NCBI GenBank assembly: GCA_027625915.1
Contig: JANTQA010000070.1
Span: 9,181,001-9,245,000 of the forward strand
Length of the DNA stretch: 64,000 nucleotides
Reading direction: 5' to 3'
DNA from: Anaeramoeba flamelloides
Lineage: Eukaryota; Metamonada; Anaeramoebidae
Within the stretch, counting starts at the first letter, position 1, and each line of letters opens with the position of its first letter. Shown here piece by piece: positions 1 to 10,965 of this stretch. The notes under the pieces were generated by a model. It was not told the DNA's origin. It saw only the letters and a program-made list of their open reading frames with translations, and ran no database searches. Position numbers and translations under genes: made by a program.

Positions 1-298
1 AATATCAGATCACTTTATCAAAAAAAAAATTATTGCAAATAAAAAGGTTTATTTTGGCTTTTGGATCTTATCAATTTACTTTTTGAAATCCAAAAAAAAA
101 TATCAATTTTTTTGATAAAAATTTTTTTGCTAAGGATTAAAAAAAAGAGTAGCAATCGAAACAATCAACCATTTAAAAGGAGTTGGAAAAATTCAGTTTC
201 ATTTTTTACTTTTTTTTTAAATAATTGAAATGACAGAATTTCAAAAAAGAGAAAATAACAAAACATTTTTTTTTTATTTATAAGTTTGTTGTATTGGG

Positions 299-448
299 AT
301 GTTTAATGGTCCAAAATTTTACTCTTTTAGTGGCCAATCAGATAACAACGATTCACCAGACGAAGTTCCAATATCAGATGAGAGTTTGGAACAAATATTA
401 AAAGAAATTAAAATACAAATGAAGATCTTTGATATTTGTTGTTTTTAA
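299..448 (+). CDS. Possible short gene or orphan exon, 49 residues
   Basis: An ATG-to-TAA reading frame of 49 codons. Its composition (Asp, Glu, Ser and Pro in the first half, then a helix-like DESLEQILKEIKIQMKIF end) differs from the Phe/Lys/Asn/Ile-rich translations of the surrounding junk DNA. I recognise no domain. It could be a first exon, a small protein, or the remnant of a larger gene; no convincing splice donor was picked. The basis is composition only, so confidence is low. Confidence 0.25.
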   Translation: MFNGPKFYSFSGQSDNNDSPDEVPISDESLEQILKEIKIQMKIFDICCF

Positions 449-968
449 CATTTCTAACTATTTTCGATAAAGATCGCAAAGGATGAAAAATAAATAAAAA
501 TTTTTTTTTTTTTTTTGTTTTTAGTCTTTTTTATTTTTTTCATATTGTTTGCCCTCAAAATATAACATCCGCTATTGATTTTTTTTTAAAAAAATCAATA
601 ACTGCTGATATTTTTTAGGTGTGAAAATTTCTATTTATTCTTTTCGTTTTGATTGTAAATTTTTTTCTTCAGATGTTTAATCTTGAGAAAATTTTCCGAA
701 TAGAAGAAAAAACTTAAAAATTTATTTTTTTGTCTAAAAAATAGTTTTTGTCCTTACTATTTTTCTTTTTTTTTTTATTGAAATTATTGTGCATCGTTTT
801 ATCCATAAAAAAGTGTTTATTTTTTCATTTTTTAAAAATATTCGAGAATAGTTTGATGAAATTATTTCGAAATACACACAACAGACACTAGTTCATTCGG
901 TATTAATATTCCTCTTAATTTGATATAACAATTTACAAATAGAACAACTTAAAAAGATGATATTATTT

Positions 969-1363
969 TTTTTTTTATTGTTTAGCAGAGGTGATTCAAC
1001 AAAATTACTTCCTGTTTGCCGTTAGATTTTTTTTAATTTAAAAGAATTGAGTAAAATATTTTATTTTTCTCTATTCTTTTGAATTCTGGAAAAGCTAGGC
1101 ACTCTATGGCACTTTCAGAAACTCTAAAATTGTATTTAGGGTTTTTTATCCTAACCGTGATGTAGACAGGATTACAGTTCAGAGGATATCTTTTCTTTAA
1201 AAAATGAAAAGAATAAATTATTTCTAAACAAAGACAAGAAAAAGAGAAAGAAAAGCAAGAAATGAAAGAGTCAAAAAATAATAGAAAAAAGAAAAAACTT
1301 CAGTGAAAAGTTTTTTTTGTGCCACAAGTATTGAATGGGCTGGTGGTTGTTTCCTTTTATGTC
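969..1363 (-). mobile_element. Short retroposon (SINE-like or LINE 3' end), copy a
   Basis: A perfect 18 bp direct repeat (AAAAAGATGATATTATTT) lies at 951-968 and 1364-1381 and brackets about 395 bp. Read on the minus strand, the insert ends in an A-run (the T-run at about 967-977), as expected for target-primed reverse transcription. The middle (about 1018-1122) matches, in reverse orientation, the GTGCCGTAGAGTGCC / TTTTCCAGAATTC block of the copy at 44.1 kb. No reverse-transcriptase frame and no clear pol III B box were seen. It is the longest copy in the window; the others look 5'-truncated or internally deleted. Confidence 0.65.
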
Positions 1364-2142
1364 AAAAAGATGATATTATTTGAAATATAATACTCAACTT
1401 TTTTGGATATACCTTATATATATATATATATTTGATATTTTATTACAGGAATTATAAAAATAAAAGTAAAAAAAGTATTTCAAGAACCAACTTTTTTGTG
1501 ATGTCAAAATAAATTTTTTTTTTTTTTTTTTTTCTTATTAAACGTGATTGTTTAATAATTTGATTATTTAATGTTGTTTCGTACCCCTCTAAAGGAAAAA
1601 GAATAAATAAATAATTTTTATTTTTTTTTAAAAAAAAATATGGTTTTACAAAAGAGTAATCATGGCGAAAATAGAAATCCAAAACTTTATTCAAATTAAT
1701 TTTTACAAAAACAATTGTATCTTAACAAATAATTATTAATTATGATTCCATATATATATATATATATATATATATTCATAGATAATGTGAAAAAATGCTC
1801 TTGAATTTTTAGTAATGCGTCTAAAAGAGACCTCAAGGTAAAAAGAATATATGAATTTACTTCAAATTGCTTATTTATTATTAATATCCGGCAGAACCAA
1901 AATGAATCAAAAGGTAATATTTAATTATTTCATTATTATTTTTTATTTTTTTCCACTTTAAAATGAAAGTATTAAAAGACAAAAGAAATTCCATAAATTT
2001 TAAGTCATTTTATATACATGGTTCTATCCATTTAATAATATTTTAATACAAATTGATAAAGGGATTTTAATTGAAAAAATTTAAAAATAAATAACAATTA
2101 TCTGATATTTCAACACTGATTATAAAAATAAAGAATTTTTTA

Positions 2143-2229
2143 AAAAAATTTCTAAATCACAATTTAGGAATTCGGGTAAACAAGAGGAACTAAAAACTCC
2201 TCCCTTAAACAATAAAAAAAAAATAAATA
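2143..2229 (+). mobile_element. Short retroposon, copy b (internally deleted)
   Basis: Flanked by a perfect 19 bp duplication (AAAAATAAAGAATTTTTTA) at 2124-2142 and 2230-2248. The insert opens with a TTTAGGAATTCGGG block like the start of the copy at 44.1 kb, then jumps to the family's 3' end (AACAAGAGG... ACTCCTCCCTTAA) and an A-rich tail. About 150 bp of the family's middle is absent. Confidence 0.65.
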
Positions 2230-3177
2230 AAAAATAAAGAATTTTTTATTTTTACAATCAATATTATAAAAACGCTTTGAAAAAAATTAGTTTCCTTTTA
2301 GTACATTAAGATCTCAATAAATATATTAAAAATGAAAGAAAATAAACAAGGCTCAAAAATTACTCTAAAAAAAGATTGATTAGGAGAATACAAGGAGACT
2401 GTTATTGGCTTTATTTTTTGGTTTTATTAGTAATTTTTTAATTGAAAAAATTAAACATCGGCAAAACATGTTCAAATGTTGGTAGATGATTTGATTTTGA
2501 AAATGGAATAGCAAATATCAGAAATTGATAGAAAATTATTAAAAATATATATATAATTATTCAAGAATTTGGAATGAACCCCAATTTTGATAAAACACAA
2601 AAAATCAAAAACGTTATCCAAAATAAAATATTGAAGAATTTGAATGAAAAAAATAAACATTTAAAAAAAAAAATTTAAAAAAGTTAATGATAGTTTTTTT
2701 TAAAAAAAAAATTAAACAGAAAAAAAAAAACTTTAGCTAAAGGAGTAAAATTACAAATATTCAAACCAATACGCTTTCACCAATTATTCTATGTATTGGT
2801 TATTTTTAATTTGACTCAAAAAGATTTTGACTCAATTGGTGTTTGGAGAAATAAAATAGTAACAAAATTTTTAAAAATCAATTCACATTCTCCAAGAATA
2901 ATTTTATAAAACTGAATAAAAAAATTGATCAAGATAGAATTTCAATATATAAAAGGCATACAAACTCCAAAAAAATTAAAACTCTTGGGTTTATATGCAT
3001 TTCAGACACATACAAATAAAATTCTTTCAAAAAAAATAAAGAAAATATTAGTTGGAAATAGAAAATTCAAAAAATATTAAATAGTCCAAACTTAATAATG
3101 AATAGTTTCTGAAAGGAAAGATCAAGAATATTTAAAAAATATTAAATAGAATAATAATATCAATAAAAGGTTATGTC

Positions 3178-3370
3178 GTCAAGTGCCGTAAAGTGCAGCC
3201 GGGTGCCGTAGAGTGCCTAGGTTTTCTTGAGATTTTCTATTTGATTTGTGAAGTGTTCTAGGGCTTTTTTACTTTAGAAATAAACAGAAAATTCAAGAAA
3301 ACCTAACGGTGTTTTTTTTTTTTTATTTCAGAAATTAAAAAAAACCTAAAGGCGGTTTTTTTTTTTTATA
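3178..3370 (+). repeat. Retroposon-related repeat, copy c
   Basis: Contains GTGCCGTAAAGTGC and GTGCCGTAGAGTGCCTAG followed by AGGTTTTCTTGAGATTTTC, then an inverted partner (GAAAATTCAAGAAAACCT) and two CCTAA(C/A)GGYG blocks also seen at 44.2 kb. No target duplication or A tail was found, so only membership in the family is claimed. Confidence 0.5.
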
Positions 3371-4731
3371 ATTCAAATCAGATCTTCTTAGTCTTTCAAA
3401 AAAAAAATTTGGTATTAATTGTCTTTTTAACAATAAATAAGTAATTTTGGGTAAAAAAATTAATTTTATCAAGTATGAAAACACAATTTTTTACACCTAT
3501 TCAAACTCAGTAGAAAATTTATTTATTTTCAATTCTTAACCAAAAATCTTCTAGTTTATGATAATTTCAAATTTTATTATTTTGAATACACCTCGTTTAA
3601 CTAATTTAGAATTAGTAAAACGTCAAAGTGGCTAAATTGACTATTCGGGAAATAAAAATCAAAAAATTAATCAAAATTTGAGATTAATGTTTCTGGGTTT
3701 CTGTGATTTTTTTTTTCAAAAAGTAACAAATATATTCTAAATTCTTTTTAACTTTTAGAATGAAATCTTTCAAACTCTTTTCTGTTTTTTTTTTTTTTTT
3801 TTTTAGTGTTTTAAAGTTTGTTTCTCAAAGTTAGACAACTTTGTTAAAAGTATAACAATAAAAATTTTTATTTTAAAAAATTCTTTTTTTTGTCTTCTGA
3901 AAACATTTGTTAAAACTTGTATGTTTTTAGATCTTAATATTTTTTTTTAAATTGTGTATTTTTGATTTCAGGTTAATTTATGAATGGGGTTTTGTTGAAT
4001 TTTCTCTGAGAAGTGAATTTACAATTTCCCTTTTGGTTTTGAACATGGAGACTCAGAATTATTTGAGATGATAAGAAAAAAGGGATTCTATTTATTTCAC
4101 TTTATTTGATATTTTATTTTGAAGAGCTAAAATTGTAACTACTTTGAGTTTCTCGTCACATTTTTTACTCAAAAAACTATTCTGGTAAAATTAACCTTGA
4201 TTTATTATTTTTTTGGTTGATATGACAACTCCAAAAAAAAAGAATCTATTGAATGTACCGGCTTTTAAGATTCAATTTAAGCTTTACTCTTGAAAAAAAA
4301 ATAGTTTCTAAAATGGAAAAGTAATAGTGTTTTAAATTGATCCTTAGCAAAATTAAAATCAAGTTAGCTCAATTTATATTTACATTAATTTCGTTTTCCT
4401 GAATTCTTATTGGTTGTGAGAGGTTTTTTCTTTTAATATCAATTTTCCAAATCGGGCAATATATTTAATTTTCAAAATTTGAACAAAAAAAATTGTAATG
4501 ACTAGTTGATTTATTTAAGCGTTCAAAGAGTGAGTACTTAATTATGGAAAATTGTTTTACATTTCTGCTTTTGAAATTAACAGATATTTTTTTTATATGT
4601 TTATCCGAATTATTGCTTTTTAAATTTTTTTTATTTGATGCATTTATTAATTCATCCTCTTTTTTTTATTCATTTATTTCTTTATTCATTATTTCTAATT
4701 CTCTTTTAACTTATAAAACAAAAATTAGCTA

Positions 4732-5493
4732 ATGTTGAAAGAACTTAAAACAGGTACAAACAGAACTAGAAGAAAAAGGTTACCAAGGGTGTTTGTTAAT
4801 TTTATCCAGCCAACGTTGAAATCAATGCTTAAGATGTCTTTTAATTGTTTAACTGAAGATTTTTCAAATTTTTTTGAGTCTAGCCATGATACAGATTTGA
4901 AAATTAATACTATTGGCGTTCACAAAACAATTTTAGAAGCGCGTATAAACCAGTCAATAGATGTTATCGTGGATTTCTTGCAGGATTATAACCCAGGCGA
5001 CTTACGCCCCTTTTTCCATTGGGTATATTCAGATCAAATTCCAGATAATAAAATATTTTTAGAAATTTGCAAACTATTAGATTTAACGAATCTCAAAAAT
5101 AATACATTAAAAAGTTCGATGAAAAAATTGTTTTTAAATGAGAACTCAAAAAATATTATAATCAAATTGAAAAATAAACAACAAATAAAAGTCCATAAAA
5201 GAATCCTGCAATGTAGAAGTAAACTATTTCAAGAATCTTTAAAACTTTTAAAACCGAATGAAAATACAATTAAAGATTTTTCAAAAAAATCTATAAAAGC
5301 AATGCAAATTTTAGTAAGATATTTATATACTGGGGAAATCGACCACAGGAATGTAAATTCAAATATTGTTAATGAACTTCAAGATTCAATAAATTTTTAT
5401 CAATTAAATAAGAGATCAAACTTTCAATTGGCATTAAAATTTGGTGGGCCACTACCCTATGCCAAAAAATTCAGATTTGAATTTAAACATTAA
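4732..5493 (+). CDS. Tandem BTB/POZ domain protein, 253 aa
   Basis: A single open frame from ATG to TAA. Residues about 38-110 resemble a diverged BTB/POZ fold (DTDLKIN..IGVHKTILEAR, then FFHWVYSDQIP). Residues about 135-205 hold a clearer one: NIIIKLKNKQQIKVHKRILQ, CRSKLFQESL and LVRYLYTGEI, the A1-to-helix core typical of BTB. BTB domains dimerise and often recruit Cul3, so a scaffold or adaptor role is inferred. The coding block is richer in GC than its flanks. A stop lies one codon before the ATG, and a TTAG at 4725-4728 could be a splice acceptor, so an upstream exon is possible. Paralogues in this window usually carry ankyrin repeats before the BTB; none is seen here. Confidence 0.75.
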   Translation: MLKELKTGTNRTRRKRLPRVFVNFIQPTLKSMLKMSFNCLTEDFSNFFESSHDTDLKINTIGVHKTILEARINQSIDVIVDFLQDYNPGDLRPFFHWVYSDQIPDNKIFLEICKLLDLTNLKNNTLKSSMKKLFLNENSKNIIIKLKNKQQIKVHKRILQCRSKLFQESLKLLKPNENTIKDFSKKSIKAMQILVRYLYTGEIDHRNVNSNIVNELQDSINFYQLNKRSNFQLALKFGGPLPYAKKFRFEFKH

Positions 5494-8400
5494 CATAAAC
5501 AAAAAAAATAAATTTTTAAATATTACCAAATCCCGAAATTTTTTAATATTTGAAAATATTGGTTTATTTGTATGAAGAAATATTGTTACACTGATTATTT
5601 GATCAGTGTGAGAAAAAAAAAAAAAAAAAAATAGATCTGATAAAATGGTTTTGTTTTGTTGTGAATGTTTTGTATATTTGTTTTATTTCAAATTTTTGTT
5701 TGCCATAATTTGATAACTTATTTTAAATAAAGTAACTGTGAGGTATTTCCAAAAAAAGTGTGCAATTTATTCTCCAATTCAAATAATATTCTCTTTGGAA
5801 TTAATCATATTGATAAACAATTAATATAAAATTAAGTAAAATGTTAATACTTATTAATTCAATAACTTTTTTATGTATTCCAAAATATGTGAAACAAAAT
5901 ATTTCAAAAAAATTTAAAAAAAAAAATCCGGACTTTTCCATTTTTTCACTGTTTGAATTTTTGTTTTATTTGGGAAGATGAGCTACAAAGGAAAAAGATC
6001 AAGTGATTACTTGCTGATAATCGAGATACAGGAACACGACAATATTAGTATAACTTGAAAATCAAAATATAAAAAGATAAAGTAAAAAAAAATGTCCATT
6101 GGTACAAAGTAAACAAGATCAAAAAGAAAAAAAATGAATAAACAACGATTAAATAACGATCCCTAGAGAACATTTAACGATCAATCTAAAGTAAAGCAAA
6201 AGCAACCAAAAGTATCATGACTGTGATTTTGGATGTTCTTAAATATTAGATTGCATTATTTTTTTTTTTGATTTTTTACCAATTGCTTCTTATAAACCCT
6301 TTTTCAATTTCTTTTTTCTTTTTTTCATTTTTCATTTCAAGTTGTTGTTTGTGCTTTTTAATATTAAAAAAAAAATTGGATATGCCTTTAACTTGAGCAA
6401 TCGTTGAATCTATGATTTTACACTTCATTTTTCTTTGGAGATAATTCTTTGCTATGAGACAAAAAATCATTTTATTGAACATATCAAAAAATATTAGTAT
6501 TATTTTAATAAAAAAGTTTTAATCATTATAATTTTCGAATACTTTAAAAATATAACTAAGAAATTTTGTTATTATTATAATTGAAGAATTCTAAATTACT
6601 TTTTATATTCCCTTTTACTTTAATTTTCTCAAAAAAAGTAAAAAAATTATAATTTATTACAAAACAAAGAATATTTATTTTGTAACAATGATGAAAATGG
6701 TTATAAAAAATGTAAAAACTTTTTATATTTGGAGAAATTAAATCAATTAACTAATTTTCTCATTGATAAAAAAAGGAAAAAAAAATTGATGACTTCAAGA
6801 TAAAATTATTCTTTTTTGGGTTTCTTTTATTGATCATAATTTTTCCACTCTTTACATATAGACAATTTTTAATTAGAGAATATCACCAAAAATATATTCT
6901 ATACATTTAAAATGTTTGTTAGAAAATAATATCTGAAAGTATCTTTTTTTTTAAGCAGATGACACTTTGGTATTGAAAGAGGCTATTTTCTCAGTAACAC
7001 TTAACATTAATTAAAGTTTAATATTAAATAAGTGTCAAACTTTAATATTCTATTCCCCAATTCTTGTTTATAAAATAAATTAAACTGGCCCATGTCAGTC
7101 TGTAATACAAATTAAAAGTTCTGCCTCCAATTACAAGAAAGTATACACAGTAAATGGATCGAAGAAGGTGACATAAAACAATTACTAAATATGATATTGG
7201 TTTCTTAAGTTTCTATTACTAAAATAAAAAATTTGAAAATGATGAATCTTTTGTAAAATTTTTCTCAAAAAAAGTTTTACTTTTGTCAAGAGAATTATTC
7301 ACAGAATAATAAAAAAAAAATTTCTAAAAATTCTAGGCACTTTTAAGGACTACCTTTGAAGGTGAAAACAGTAGAATTCTGTATAAATGTGCCCTTGAAA
7401 GAGTCTTGGAAACTCAGTTTAATTTCCACATATAGAATTATTTTTTCAATAAAATAGGATAAATTTCACATATTCAAATAAACTTTATTCTAGTAAAGTT
7501 GCAACCTTTTTTTCAAAAATCAATTATTTATAATAAACAGACTTTGAAGATTAAAAAGGAAAAAGGTAGAATAATTAACACCAAAGAATAGTTGATATCT
7601 GTCTAAAATAAAACTAATAAATCAATAAATTTTCTTATCAATAGAAAAACTCAAATTCTTTGGCCCACATTACAAAAAACAACTAGGTTAATTTTGATCT
7701 TCAATTGAGTTCCAAATAATAAATAGAAAACAATTTTTATTTCATTTTCCATTCATTTTCTTTTAGAAATCAAGTCCCCAAACGAAGTAGGTTGGGATTT
7801 GTGATCTCTATTTGAAAAAGGAAAATGAAAATGAAGTGAAAATTATTTACTTTTTATTAATTAATATATGGATCAAAGATTGAATAAAATCCCATTAGAA
7901 ATCAAAATTATTTCTCTACAATCATTTGCACTCATTTGATAACATTTGAATAACATTTTTTTACGAGGGGCTTTTAATCTTGCAATAAATAAAAAAAATT
8001 ATAAATAAATTAGGTGTAAAAAAAAATTGAAAAAAAATTTCCAAATAGAAAATTATGAAAGTGATCATTATTAAAAAATCGAATAATTTATTGTGTAATA
8101 AAATTTATTATATTTTTTTAGAGCGATTTGAGCCATAGACCACTAATTGAATTGACACCCATTATAACATACTTTTATTCTTGGCATATCCTTGGTGACT
8201 GTAATCCCTTTTGACGCAATTTATAATATTTCTAAAAATTTCTAATGATTAATCTATTTTTAAAATAGGTCCTATATTATTTTTTAATCATTTACATTAA
8301 TCCAATGTCTAACCTTAAAATTAATTTTGAATCTAAACTTGGTATGTATGTATTGATTCATATATTCAAATAACCAAACCTGAAAAAAAAAAACATATTA

Positions 8401-10965
8401 AAATTTTTGTCTTGGGTTAAATGGTTGTTAACGTGGGTTATAGATACCACTGTATACAAAAATATAGTAAATTTCTCCCTTGCAGTGATCTTTTTGTTCC
8501 TCTATAAATTCTCTTATATAAATGTTTATCTGGGTTAATTATGGTTAAGATCATTATCTATTCGAATATTTTTTCAGTAATTTTGTGTATAAGACAATAA
8601 CTAAAAATAAAAAGGAAAAGTATTATTGAAAGATTCTAAAGAAAAAAATCTTCAAACCTTAAGGTTTACTATACCTGAAATCTGAAAAAATATTATTTTG
8701 TTAAGTTTGTGACCACTTGTTAATTTGGTTCTTAGCTGATCGATCTTCTGTTTGGTATGCACTTGAAGAGTCGTTCAAAATAAAAATTTTTGACAATTAA
8801 TTTTTTTTTTATTCCGAAATCTTAATTGAAGAGTGTAAGGTTAATAGATTGATAAATCGGTGTTATAGAATAAATTTCAATTTTTATGTTTTGGAGAAAG
8901 AAAATTTTCATTTACATTTTTGTCAATTAACTAAATGAAAAAAATTTTTTTTGAAAAGCTGCTAATAAAACCTAACCTAATTTAAAAATTTCAATCAACA
9001 ACGCACAAATCACATTTTTTTTAAAACTTAACTTCCAGTCCAATTAGTCTTAAACTCTTCTATTCGGATTTCGAAAATTAAAAAAAAATAAATTGTTAAA
9101 AATTGTAATTTTGGACCACTCTTTAAGTCCATACCAAGCACAAGATCGATCAGCTAAGAACCAAATTAACAAGTGGTCACAAACTACACAAGATAATCTT
9201 TTTTCAGATTTCAGGTATTGTAAACCTTAAATATTTTGAAAATTTCCATATAATCTTAGAATGAAAGTGACAAAAATTTTGTGGGAAAAACAAGTTTATT
9301 AGATGCTCAAATTTCAGTAAAATCTTTTGAAAGTAATTTAAACTACTTGATTAATTGATAAGAAGAAAAATAAAACGATACAAACATTTTTCTTCAAAAC
9401 GATAGTTCTCAGAAATTCTCTAATTGTCTTTTTAAAAAGTAGTGAATTTTGGGACTTAATAGAGTTTTTTTCTTTTCCTAGTGTTTATCTTATAAATCAG
9501 AAAAATTTTTCACTTCATCTTCAAAATCTTGCTTTTTTTAATTAAGAAACTTTAAAGGAATTAGATTGTACAGCAGTGTAAATAACCTGTGTTCAGACAG
9601 CCTTTAACCCTTTACTAAAATTTAACCCGTTTTTTTTTTCTACCTTGGGTATTTGAAGAATTGAATATACATATATATTCTTGGTTCAGATTTAAATAAG
9701 CTTTTGAGGTTACGTCTTTGATTAGTGTAAATTGTTCAGAAATATTAAATTCTTTTGTTTCAAAAATTTCATCATATTTACAAAATTTGTGAGATTTAAA
9801 TGATTTTTTTAATCAAAATTCAAAAAATGATCTTTTGCTCATTTTTTTGTCAAAAAATTACATTTTAATCTTTTCTATATCTTCAATATTCTTTTATATT
9901 ATCTATTAAAAGAATCCTATTTCTTATTTATATACTGTTTTCACACCATTGGTAAGATTCTTTTATTTCTACAGTCAGATTATATTTTTTGTATGAGTTA
10001 AATTTTAATAATGGGTTAAACTCAAAAAAAGGAGTTTATAACTCAACTATACTTTTTGATCTCTTTATTTTTTTTTGGTACTTTTTTTATTCTTACATTT
10101 ATTCAGATGTATCTAAGTATCCTAAATACAAGCCAAGATTTCAGTGAATTGGAAATAAGATAATCATCTGAAATTTTATCCCATTGAAATTTCAAAAACC
10201 TTTCTAAGAATAACAAACTTTGTAATTACTTATTCTTTCAAAATAAAAAGACTAAATTTTCATTCAGATTTCCTAAAAAATCACATTTTCCTAGAATTCT
10301 CAAAATAAATCTTCAAAGTTCCCAATTCTCAAAGAGAGATTAATGATTTAAGTTTCTTGTTAACAGATATAAATTTGAAATGTTACAAGATTTAAATGAA
10401 AATCTTTTTTTCTCCAAAACATAAAAATTGAATGAGAATTTTGTTTCATGATTTTGAAACAAATAGCACACGTCACACACACACTATAGAATCTTCCTCA
10501 AATTTAAACATTTTGTCACTTTTACAAATTTCATTCTAAAATGGAAAACAAAGCAACAAAAAGATTTTTACCTGATTTTATTTATTACTTTGAAATTTGG
10601 TTCTTGTTGAGAACAATTATTGGATTCTGTAAAATTTTTAAAATTAGTTTTATGGAGAATTAACAAACAAATTTAGATGATTTGGGTTGGTTTTCTTCTG
10701 GAATAATAGTCTATTGGTCACTTTTCGAAAACATTAAAAGTTCAATTTATTTTTAGAGTTTGATAAAATTTTGGACTTAATAATGAGAAATCTAACTTCA
10801 AGTGTCTTGTTTAATGATTATAAGTAATCTTATTATTTCAAACAATCTTTTTGGAAACTTGAAAAATAATTATTTTACAGGAACAAGACCATCTTTTTAA
10901 GAAACTTATTCGATTTGAAATTCATTTTTTTTTTTTTTAACTTATCAAACTACATTGTTTTACTA
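5494..10965. other. Non-coding stretch
   Basis: No gene is supported over about 5.4 kb. Contents recognised: a fold-back element at 8659-9230 and, at about 9571-10545, sequence resembling a diverged copy of the 1 kb repeat family at 23.0 and 30.1 kb. Short open frames here have compositions expected of AT-rich junk. Confidence 0.55.
8659..9230. mobile_element. Fold-back element, 572 bp, long terminal inverted repeats
   Basis: The first about 130 bases and the last about 120 are inverted copies: TTAAGGTTTACTATACCTG at the start pairs with CAGGTATTGTAAACCTTAA at the end, and the match continues through GTGACCACTTGTTAATTTGG and GCTGATCGATCTT. Weaker pairing runs further in, so most of the element can fold into one hairpin. 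No coding frame. The outermost TTAA on both sides could be a TTAA target site (piggyBac-like) or simply part of the repeat; I cannot decide. Confidence 0.75.

Larger units (their letters stand above)
449..4731. other. Non-coding, repeat-rich stretch
   Basis: No supportable gene. It contains two retroposons with target-site duplications (about 969-1363 and 2143-2229), a third relative (about 3178-3370), and TA microsatellites at about 1413-1432 and 1750-1776. The rest is A/T-run DNA with short random frames. Confidence 0.6.

Noticed and set aside
1300-1380. Coding-like block reading CATSIEWAGGCFLLCQKDD
   Set aside because: It lies inside the retroposon bounded by 18 bp duplications, so it is element sequence rather than an exon.
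4544-4732. Open frame of 62 codons directly before the tandem-BTB gene
   Set aside because: Almost only Phe, Leu, Ser and Ile, as random translation of T-rich DNA gives; it is in a different frame and ends where the BTB gene starts. No domain.
6276-6482. 68-codon minus-strand frame with a coiled-coil-like Lys/Glu end
   Set aside because: It has an ATG, but the Lys/Glu part comes from A-rich simple sequence and there is no family or neighbour to support it.
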